This document shows positions 23,456 through 30,036 of a stretch of DNA of 30,036 bases, piece after piece. Position numbers and translations under genes: made by a program. The notes under the pieces are model-generated. The model was not told the origin of the DNA and ran no database searches. It saw nothing but the letters and a program-made list of their open reading frames with translations. The stretch is from assembly GCA_900771425.1 (NCBI GenBank), contig CAAGNV010000029.1:1-30036 (forward strand), read 5' to 3'. How positions within the stretch are numbered: the stretch's first letter is position 1; each line of letters begins with the position of its first letter. This DNA is from Bacteroidaceae bacterium (GTDB lineage Bacteria > Bacteroidota > Bacteroidia > Bacteroidales > Bacteroidaceae).

Positions 23456-26043
23456 TTGTTACCTCCTTTCTTGTAGTTGAGTACTCCGTCAATCTGGTGA
23501 ATAACGGCGTATGAACTGGTGTAGATGTTGCTTGCCTTGGTAGCATCGCCTGAGTCGTACTGGTATTCGCGTGCCATGAGGTTGTAGAGACCTGGTTTCT
23601 TTGTTACGTGACGCGAGTTGCCTGCTTCGTCAGTGACGGTGATGTGGCTGTTGTCTGCAACTGTAGTTACCTTGTAGTATGAGAGGTTGCCGTCAACTAC
23701 CTTGTAGGCCGATGTCTCGAACTTGCCTGACACTGCGCCCTGTCCGATAAACACTGAGTTGTCCTGAATATGATACTTCAGGAAGAGGTTGATTTCCTGA
23801 GTGAGGCTGTCTGCCTTTTCCTCGTCGCCATCGAGTGTTGCTTCCTCAACCTGTTCCCATGTAGGGAGGATTCCGTTATTGATGAGTGAGTCAACAGCTT
23901 CGTTGGTTGGCACATATACTGTGTACTGGAATGTGTTGAAGAGGTTGATGTTGTTGCTGGCACATCCGTGTTCGTCGGTACCGATGACGTGCTTGGTCTC
24001 GAGGTATTCGCTCGATTCAAGAATCTTCCAGAACGAACTGAATTCTTCGTGTTCGGCGAGTATGTCACTTACTGCCTTCGGCGTAGTCTGGATTGGTTCG
24101 TTGCCGAGGATGTAAGTCTTGCCGTTTCCTTCGAGGCTCTCGTCGTAAACTTCAATTACAGGGAGTGGATTGTTGTTGTCAATCTGGAGCGTACCTGCAA
24201 CGGTCATTCCGTTCTTGCCTGCCTTTGCATTCTGAACGCGGATGGTGCTGCCGCCCTTTGTCTTGTAGTATTCGTTGCCGTCCTCGACGTCACCAATTAC
24301 GATGTGCGTGTTGAGGATGTCCTCGAGTCGGTTCTTGATCTGTTCGTATGAAGCCTTTGCGATTGAGTCTGTTACTTCGCCCTTCTCTGTGTCGTAGAGC
24401 CAGATGCTTGCCCATACGCGTTCCTGCTCAGTCAATGCGTCTGGCTTGTAGTGGAACTTGAAGAGTTGTGTCTGTGTCTTGCCGTATGAACATGGGTCGA
24501 TGTATTCGAGACATGCATCGTTGTTAGGGATGAACAGGCTGTAGTATGAGTTCTGTGAGTTCAGATAAACGTCGTAGCCACACTGTTCGATTGCCCAGTA
24601 GAAGATGCTCATGTTGTCGTTGACGAGTGCAGGGAAACTGACTGATATGTAAGCGACCGGGCTATACACCTGATTGGTGAGGTAAACGGCACCGTTACAT
24701 GCAATCCACACGCTGTCGATCTTGTCGGTATAGAGTTTCATGTCGTCGTTGGCGTCATTGAGTACTGTACGGAACTTGCTTGGTACTGAATTGACGAACG
24801 AGTTGAGCATATTTACGTTGATGAGTTTCGAGATAACCTTGTCAGGTACGTTCTCCCATGTACCGTAATTGTCCTTGAGGGCCTTTCCTGCACCTTCGTT
24901 CCAATAACGGCTGAGGGCCTCGTCGGTAGGTACGAGCATGACGCCCATATTCTGCTTGAGTGCTACGTTCACGTCGAGTCCGGCACTGGTCTCGGAATAG
25001 AACTCGTTCCATCCTGGGTCGAACTTGAGGAGTGCGTTGACTGGTCCTTCAGCAGGTGTGGTGCTCAGTTCTTTTGCGTCCTGGCTACGCAGTGAGAAGT
25101 AGCGCTTCTGGAATACTGAGTCGTAGTTGGTGCCGTAGATACGGTTGTACTCACGTGTTGCCTCTTCATTATAATAAGGTGCGCAATAGCGTTCGAGCAA
25201 CTTGGCGTAGAGTTGTGTCTGTGGCTTCTGGTTGATGAGCTGTGCCATGTTAGGGAGTGGTGTGATTACTTCAGCCATCTTGTGTACGAAACCGTTCGAA
25301 CACTTGATGTTCTGCTCTATCATCTTCACGCCGTTGACGTTGGCATCGCCGTCGATGCGCTTCTGTGACTCATCCTTTGCGTTGAACAGGAAGTCGCAGT
25401 CGGCATTGGTGATTTCGTGGTTCTTGAGGTAGTCCTCGATGAAGTGTACCATTGGAGCCGTGGTGATGTCCATCAGGCAGGGAATAGTCTTGTCGTTGTC
25501 CTTATAATACTGCCAAAATGGAGTTTCGGGCATGTCGGCAGGACGAAGCAACGGTACTGAATCGTATGTTGACGCTGATGTGAGTCGGCGCATACAGTTG
25601 CCTTCTATAGGGTCGTTTGTTCCTTCACTGCTTGACAGGTATGCTACCTGGCATGCGTTGTTGATCATAGCACCGAAGAGCAACAACTTCTTCTGGGTAG
25701 GTCCCATGTCTTCGTAACAGGTGACCCCCCAGGTGTTGTTCTTGTAAAACCGGGCGAAGGCATCGTCGTCAGCGACGAACAATGTCTTGCTACCAGTCTT
25801 GTTGAGTACGTCGGCATAATTCAGGTCGTTTATGAGACGGATAGTGTTCTCATAATTACCTTCCTCTTGCAGGTAGTCATAGATACTACTGCTTAGCCAA
25901 TCAGGATCCTCTTTACCCAATTCATAATCGGGCGAGCACGATGAAAGCATACCTCCGGCAACACCGCAAAGCGGCAGTGCAAGAGCCAGGGCATAAAGCA
26001 TAGGCTTTCTCAACTCTTTCAGAAATGTTTGGTTTCTTTTCAT
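23452..26043 (-). CDS. lipoprotein with four FAS1 repeats
   Basis: An 863-residue lipoprotein, lipobox GMLSSC (Cys36) with SPDYELGKED after it. Four FAS1-type units are marked by H1-like motifs: LFVADDDAF (88-96), MLVPTDEAL (369-377), SLFIPNNDACL (502-512) and TVYVPTNEAV (708-717). H2-like ends are seen at GFVHKMAEVI (251-260), NGAVYLTNQV (450-459) and the terminal YAVIHQIDGVLNYK. There is no separate beta-sandwich at the C-terminus, unlike the other two FAS1 proteins here. It lies 82 nt after the glycosidase gene and overlaps SusC by 4 nt. FAS1 units often act in adhesion; glycan or protein binding is inferred. Confidence 0.88.
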   Translation of the reverse strand: MKRNQTFLKELRKPMLYALALALPLCGVAGGMLSSCSPDYELGKEDPDWLSSSIYDYLQEEGNYENTIRLINDLNYADVLNKTGSKTLFVADDDAFARFYKNNTWGVTCYEDMGPTQKKLLLFGAMINNACQVAYLSSSEGTNDPIEGNCMRRLTSASTYDSVPLLRPADMPETPFWQYYKDNDKTIPCLMDITTAPMVHFIEDYLKNHEITNADCDFLFNAKDESQKRIDGDANVNGVKMIEQNIKCSNGFVHKMAEVITPLPNMAQLINQKPQTQLYAKLLERYCAPYYNEEATREYNRIYGTNYDSVFQKRYFSLRSQDAKELSTTPAEGPVNALLKFDPGWNEFYSETSAGLDVNVALKQNMGVMLVPTDEALSRYWNEGAGKALKDNYGTWENVPDKVISKLINVNMLNSFVNSVPSKFRTVLNDANDDMKLYTDKIDSVWIACNGAVYLTNQVYSPVAYISVSFPALVNDNMSIFYWAIEQCGYDVYLNSQNSYYSLFIPNNDACLEYIDPCSYGKTQTQLFKFHYKPDALTEQERVWASIWLYDTEKGEVTDSIAKASYEQIKNRLEDILNTHIVIGDVEDGNEYYKTKGGSTIRVQNAKAGKNGMTVAGTLQIDNNNPLPVIEVYDESLEGNGKTYILGNEPIQTTPKAVSDILAEHEEFSSFWKILESSEYLETKHVIGTDEHGCASNNINLFNTFQYTVYVPTNEAVDSLINNGILPTWEQVEEATLDGDEEKADSLTQEINLFLKYHIQDNSVFIGQGAVSGKFETSAYKVVDGNLSYYKVTTVADNSHITVTDEAGNSRHVTKKPGLYNLMAREYQYDSGDATKASNIYTSSYAVIHQIDGVLNYKKGGNK

Positions 26044-26125
26044 AGGTTAATAAGAGTTTTGAATTATTATTGTTGATTAAAATTATTTGCTGCGGACGTT
26101 TGTGCCTTTAGTTTACGGCCGTGGG

Positions 26126-29086
26126 TTACTTCACCAGAATCTTCTTTCCGCCTACGATGTTCACGCCTGGCTGCATGTGCTGCAGTCTCTGGCCGTTGAG
26201 GTTGAAGATGGCTGTTGACTGGTTGGCGCGGGCTGGTGTCAGTTCTTCGATGCCCGTCGTGCTGACGAACTGCCATGCACGGAACTGGAAGTCGTTGGTG
26301 TTGCTGAAACGGAAGTACAGGTTGTGTGTACCGTTGATTTCCGACTGCAGCGGCAATGTGGCAGTTCCATCGATGGTGCCCGAGGCAATCAGTTTGTCGT
26401 CTGTCATGGCATCGATGAATACCTCGACTGTTGCTGAACCGCTGGCACTGACTGTGACTTCGTCGGCGTCTCCGGTTCCGCATGTTACCATCCGTACCAT
26501 AGTCCAGCCGCCTGACTGTGGTGCCACGTATGTCTGCGTTGCGTCGATGGTGTCAGCGACGATGCTCACGCCGGCTGCATTGGCAAAGGTATTGGCTGTG
26601 TTGAGGTTATAGATGTCAGGGCGTTCCGAGGTTATCTGGCTCACGCCTGCATCGGTAGGTGTGGTGTTTCCCATCTTTGGCGATGCCTCCAGGATTGTCA
26701 CGCGGTTGATGCCGAGGTTGTGGTATCCGCCGCTGTAGCCCATCTTCTGTTCGAGCCACTGTGTCTGATAGAGCAGGTACCAGTAGTTGCCTAACTTCTG
26801 GATGCGGGTGTGATTGGAGCCTGTCGGATAGCCCGACTTGCCTGGATTCTTGAAGAACACGCCCTTGTTGGTCCACTTGCCGGTAAGGGCTTCGGACAGG
26901 TTGACGGCCATGTAGCACATGCTGCCTGGTTCGGTTGCATTGCTGTTCTGGCAATATGTGAATACGAGCTTGCTGCCCATTACGTTGAGGTCGTTTGCTT
27001 CGAGGTGGTATGATGCGTCGAGCGTGACGATGTCGCTGCCGAGGCTTATCATGTCGCTGCCGAGGCGTACCAGCCGTGCGTTGCCTGGTTTGGCTGCCGT
27101 TCCTTCCTTGTTTGGCTTTCCGCCGCCGAAGGCAAGCCATCCGTTGCCGTCAGGGTCGATGACTGCTCCTGGGTCGATGATGCTGGTGATGGTTCCCAGT
27201 CCCGGTGTGGACTTGTCGATGAGGGCATGTCCGAGCGTGTCGGTCCATGGTCCGAGCGGCGATTCGGCAGTAAGCACTCCGATGCCGCCTGTGGCGTTAG
27301 AGAAGTAGAGGAAGAACTCGTCCTTGTCTGTCACGTCGTTGTGGCGCCATGTGACTGACGGTGCACGCGATGAGGTTATCCATGGTGCTATCGCCTTGAC
27401 GTCGATAATGCCGTGGTGGGTCCAGTTGACGAGGTCGGTGGTTGACATAACCACGAGCTGGGTTATCTTGTTGTTGTCGTTGACAAGCAGTCCGTCGGAG
27501 AGGTCAAACTGCTGTTGGTCGTTGGTGGCATAGACAAACATACGGCCGTTATAGTCGATTGATGTCGGTTCGGCACATAGTGTGAGCGGATTGATTGGGT
27601 TGCTGTTTGTCGGTGTCTTGTATGATGCAAAGTCCTTTACGGCTGTATCGGGCTTGCGGATGAATTCAAATGTGTAGAATGTCTTTGGCAGGAGCGAGAG
27701 GCGTGGTCGTGTGACTCCGCCGTATTCGGCACTCTTGTCGATGACTTTGCGGTTGACCGACTCGTTGGTTATGATCTGGCGAACGGTCCACATGGTGTCG
27801 GGCAGCACGAGGTTTACCGTATAGTTGGCTGTCGAGCGGTTGAGCAGGAATACGGTAATGGTGTCGCCGTCGGCCGAAGCGTATGCCGAACCCGTGAGTT
27901 TGTCCGATGCATTGCCGTCGCTGATGGTCGAGTTGATGCGGTCTTTGCCTGTGGCGTACCATGCATAATGTCCGAAGACATAGGCACGCTTGAACAGTAC
28001 CGACGAGTTCTCGCCGTTGTCACTGAGTCCGTTGCCGAAGAAGTCGGCGAGCATGTTGTAATAGACGTATGCCGAGAAACCGCCTTTCATTACCAGTTCG
28101 ATGTTGTCTATGGTACCGAATTCGTTTTCCCATGTGCCTGCCTTTGTCCCCTGTATGCTGGTCTTGTTGTCCATGAGGAACTCTGTCATCCACATGTGCT
28201 TGCCTGTCTTCTTCGTGATGGCGCTGACGTGGCTGTAGTCCTGCAGTCCGTACATGTGGTTGCCCCAGATGTCGATGCTGTTGACGGCATCGGGCAGTGT
28301 TGCAAGTTTGTTGTTGTAGTTGTGCTGTGCCCATCCGAAGCACTCAGGTCCCATGACCTTGCACTTTGGATCGACATGTTCGCGTGTGGCCTTGAGTATT
28401 TTTGCCATCTGGTTAGGCGAGAACACGCAACTCTCGTAACTGGCGTGTTCTACTCCGTTGTCGGTAGCTGTAGGTGTGTAGTCGCTCTCGTTCTGGATTG
28501 ATATCATGTCGATAGGACATCCTTTCTGCTCCATGGTCTGGCGATAGCGTTCGAAGAAATCGGCATACTCCTCGGTATAGACGTCGTTGAACGTACCTCC
28601 GTTGCTGCCCTGACCGCCCCACGTATGCTCGACGAGCGGCCATACGTCGGTGCCGAACTCGTTCTTGTATTTGGTCGATTTGCTGGTCTTCCACTTCTTC
28701 GGAGGAGTCCAAGGCGTAGCAAAGACGGTCACGCCGGGGTTATACTTGCGTGCCCACTTTATGGCATTGCCGTACTCACCCCAGTTGCCTTCGTTGGGGT
28801 TGATGCGTACTCGCATAATGTTCAGTCCGATGCTTTCCTCGCCTGTGCCCCACAATGCCTTGACCTTGGTCTCGGTGTATTTGTCTGCCCACTGGCCGTT
28901 CATTCCGCAACCGCCGAATCCATCGATATGTTGATAACGGGTTTTCGTGATTCTGACCGTTGCAGCCCGCGTTACGGCAGATGCCGTGATAGGTGCAATC
29001 ATGCCAATTAAGCCTACAAACGCTGTAGCCTTCACTTTGTTTATCACTGATGATATATTGTTTATCGCTTTGATTCTAAGCCTCAT
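26126..29086 (-). CDS. secreted GH30-GH43 bifunctional glycosidase with CBM-like domain
   Basis: A 986-residue enzyme. A signal peptide precedes ITASAV (about 33-38). A GH30 module (about 40-475) opens with HIDGFGGCGMNG (53-64); its likely acid/base is Glu200 in SIQNESDY and its nucleophile Glu302 in WMTEFLM. A GH43 five-bladed propeller (about 495-800) follows, with AEP (505-507) where ADP is usual, IIDPGAVIDPDG (Asp638) and HLEAND (Glu696, likely general acid). Residues 840-945 look like a beta-sandwich binding module, and the C-terminus GVNIVGGKKILVK is typical of Prevotella secreted proteins. GH30 plus GH43 suggests attack on decorated xylan, but subfamilies are not assignable by eye. First gene of the operon. 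Confidence 0.9.
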   Translation of the reverse strand: MRLRIKAINNISSVINKVKATAFVGLIGMIAPITASAVTRAATVRITKTRYQHIDGFGGCGMNGQWADKYTETKVKALWGTGEESIGLNIMRVRINPNEGNWGEYGNAIKWARKYNPGVTVFATPWTPPKKWKTSKSTKYKNEFGTDVWPLVEHTWGGQGSNGGTFNDVYTEEYADFFERYRQTMEQKGCPIDMISIQNESDYTPTATDNGVEHASYESCVFSPNQMAKILKATREHVDPKCKVMGPECFGWAQHNYNNKLATLPDAVNSIDIWGNHMYGLQDYSHVSAITKKTGKHMWMTEFLMDNKTSIQGTKAGTWENEFGTIDNIELVMKGGFSAYVYYNMLADFFGNGLSDNGENSSVLFKRAYVFGHYAWYATGKDRINSTISDGNASDKLTGSAYASADGDTITVFLLNRSTANYTVNLVLPDTMWTVRQIITNESVNRKVIDKSAEYGGVTRPRLSLLPKTFYTFEFIRKPDTAVKDFASYKTPTNSNPINPLTLCAEPTSIDYNGRMFVYATNDQQQFDLSDGLLVNDNNKITQLVVMSTTDLVNWTHHGIIDVKAIAPWITSSRAPSVTWRHNDVTDKDEFFLYFSNATGGIGVLTAESPLGPWTDTLGHALIDKSTPGLGTITSIIDPGAVIDPDGNGWLAFGGGKPNKEGTAAKPGNARLVRLGSDMISLGSDIVTLDASYHLEANDLNVMGSKLVFTYCQNSNATEPGSMCYMAVNLSEALTGKWTNKGVFFKNPGKSGYPTGSNHTRIQKLGNYWYLLYQTQWLEQKMGYSGGYHNLGINRVTILEASPKMGNTTPTDAGVSQITSERPDIYNLNTANTFANAAGVSIVADTIDATQTYVAPQSGGWTMVRMVTCGTGDADEVTVSASGSATVEVFIDAMTDDKLIASGTIDGTATLPLQSEINGTHNLYFRFSNTNDFQFRAWQFVSTTGIEELTPARANQSTAIFNLNGQRLQHMQPGVNIVGGKKILVK

Positions 29087-29124
29087 AAGTATAAATATTA
29101 GTTAGTTCTTACATTTTCACGATG

Positions 29125-29132
29125 CAAAGTTA
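29125..29132 (-). promoter_or_regulatory. -7 element of the polysaccharide operon promoter
   Basis: On the minus strand 29132-29125 read TAACTTTG, matching TAnnTTTG. No good TTTG is found at the -33 spacing (the DNA there reads ATTAGGCAG), which would fit a promoter that needs an activator. The glycosidase ATG lies 38 nt downstream. Confidence 0.5.
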
Positions 29133-29330
29133 CGCTTTTCCATCACCACTGCCTAATTTTTCTTCTTTAATTATTTTTAACAGTATTACATATTTTTTAT
29201 AAGGTGTATCATCAGCAAAAACAACTACGAAAACATGAATAAAAAGCACCAAAATTTTCGATGGAATCGACCTTTTTCGATAAATTGGCATTGTCATTTG
29301 ATAAAGCGATGCGGCATGACGGCTGCACAT

Positions 29331-29388
29331 GAAAAAAGACGGCGGAACACATACGCGTTTGCTATGCGTCCCGTCATTTTTTTTTTAC
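29331..29388 (-). terminator. probable terminator of the small lipoprotein gene
   Basis: GACGG (29338-29342) and CCGTC (29371-29375) with an inner CATA/TATG pairing form a hairpin flanked by A6 on the left and T9 on the right, so U-runs exist in both directions. It is 46 nt after the stop at 29434. Confidence 0.5.
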
Positions 29389-29433
29389 TGACCGACTCAG
29401 GCGACTATGGTCAGTCGAATAATTACAGGGTTG

Positions 29434-29712
29434 TCAAATGTCTTCGATTTTTTTTGGCTTATAAATTTCGGAATTGTCGTCAACCTCTTTTGGAGGTCGT
29501 TGCTTGCTGGATGGGGCTACTTCTTGCCCGCCCTCAGAATCGTTGGTATCGATTAATTGATTATTCTCAGAAGCAATTGCAGGTGGAAGAGGGTGTCCGT
29601 CTCTGAACTTCTCCATTGGGTCATGGTTACGTTCGTTTTCTTCGTTGGCACAGGCAATGAATGTCAACGACAGTCCTACAAGAGCAAGTACAAGATAGAA
29701 TAGTTTTCTCAT
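29434..29712 (-). CDS. small hypothetical lipoprotein
   Basis: A 92-residue protein with a clear lipoprotein signal peptide, MRKLFYLVLALVGLSLTFIAC, the lipidated Cys being residue 21. The mature part of about 70 residues is polar, acidic and rich in Asn, Glu, Pro and Lys, and is probably disordered. No family is recognised. It has its own TAnnTTTG promoter (29740-29747) and its own terminator, so it is a separate unit from the polysaccharide operon. Confidence 0.7.
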   Translation of the reverse strand: MRKLFYLVLALVGLSLTFIACANEENERNHDPMEKFRDGHPLPPAIASENNQLIDTNDSEGGQEVAPSSKQRPPKEVDDNSEIYKPKKIEDI

Positions 29713-29739
29713 AATAGTATTGTTTTTAGTTCAACTCTG

Positions 29740-29762
29740 CAAATATACACATTATTATTTAT
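29740..29762 (-). promoter_or_regulatory. promoter of the small lipoprotein gene
   Basis: On the minus strand 29747-29740 read TATATTTG, a full match to TAnnTTTG, 28 nt before the ATG at 29712. An upstream ATTG lies near the -33 spacing. Confidence 0.55.
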
Positions 29763-29807
29763 ATACAATAACGTTTTGGCAAAAAAATATAGTATTGCAA
29801 ATGAAGC

Positions 29808-29950
29808 ATTCAACTTTCGCAGTCTGGAAACGCCTGATGCTGAGGATGTACACCCTGAAAGGGCAGTGAGCACATAGCCCAGGGCTGAGCGGAGCGACAC
29901 CCTGGGGGAAAATATGGAAAGGAGAGGTGCGCCCTGCAGGGTAGGGTGTT
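29808..29950. repeat. intergenic palindromic repeat element (CCCT/AGGG)
   Basis: Begins with ATTCAACTTTCGCA, identical to 8242-8255. It contains CCCTgaaAGGG (29853-29863), CCCAGGG paired with CCCTGGG (29878-29884 / 29900-29906) and the perfect palindrome CCCTGCAGGG (29932-29941). The GAAAGGGC..AGCCCAGGGC..CCCTGGG pattern is one I recall from many Bacteroidetes intergenic regions. The rest of 29951-30036 shows no gene. Confidence 0.6.
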
Positions 29951-30036
29951 CAAAATCGACATTTTACCCGAGACCATTTTTGAGGACTAACTCATTGATA
30001 AGTAGTAATAACCTCAGGAATGTTCGTATTGATGAA

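Larger units (their letters stand above)
29087..29433. other. intergenic region upstream of the polysaccharide operon
   Basis: Holds the operon promoter at 29125-29132, AT-rich DNA that could bind a regulator, a short hairpin near 29260-29270 (TCGATggaATCGA) and the terminator at 29331-29388 of the small lipoprotein gene. No gene is visible, and no sensor-regulator or sigma/anti-sigma gene is adjacent. Confidence 0.5.

Noticed and set aside
1..30036. tRNA, rRNA or riboswitch
   Set aside because: No cloverleaf, rRNA segment or known riboswitch core was recognised by eye; a covariance-model search would be needed to exclude small RNAs.

Overview
The window looks like a chromosomal segment of a gut- or rumen-type Bacteroidales bacterium, most like Prevotella and relatives. 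The evidence is the paired SusC/SusD outer-membrane genes, lipoproteins with acidic residues just after the lipid-modified Cys, minus-strand promoters of the TAnnTTTG type, the arginine gene order argR-GNAT-argG-argC-argD, and a glycosidase tail ending in GGKKILVK. Nearly all genes lie on the minus strand, so the region reads from right to left.

Layout. (1) 1-3200 is AT-rich accessory DNA. It holds a small protein and a divergent, apparently frameshifted gene that share an N-terminal RLTE..(L/I)HR(I/V) peptide, an IS1595/ISXO2-type transposase, and a three-helix membrane protein of unknown function. A 12-bp-stem terminator at 3226-3255 closes both this part and the arginine operon. (2) 3277-9001 is the arginine biosynthesis cluster: argR, a GNAT acyltransferase with a Cys-rich tail, argG, a small PspC-like membrane protein, argC, and argD. 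Between argC and argD sits a GxxExxY-family gene bounded by about 55-bp inverted repeats, 28 bp of them perfect, like a mobile cassette. Upstream of argR is a cluster of TGCATA-type palindromes that fit ARG boxes overlapping the argR promoter. (3) 9002-9609 is a long intergenic region with the ARG-box cluster, a 17-bp perfect inverted repeat enclosing exactly three 22-nt repeats, and a strong bidirectional terminator. (4) 9610-29086 is a polysaccharide utilisation locus of about 19.5 kb, apparently one operon: a secreted GH30-GH43-CBM-like enzyme, a four-FAS1-repeat lipoprotein, SusC, SusD, two more FAS1 lipoproteins with C-terminal beta-rich domains, then a second SusC and SusD. (5) 29087-30036 holds the operon promoter, a small lipoprotein and a CCCT/AGGG palindromic intergenic repeat.

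How it works together (inference): the secreted enzyme would cleave a xylan-like or related polysaccharide, FAS1 lipoproteins would hold glycan at the surface in place of SusE/F, and two SusCD transporters would import the oligosaccharides. No regulator of this locus is inside the window. The most unusual signals are the IR-bounded GxxExxY cassette, the shared RLTE N-terminal peptide, the FAS1-rich double SusCD locus, and two signal-peptide coding regions made of repeat-like DNA.
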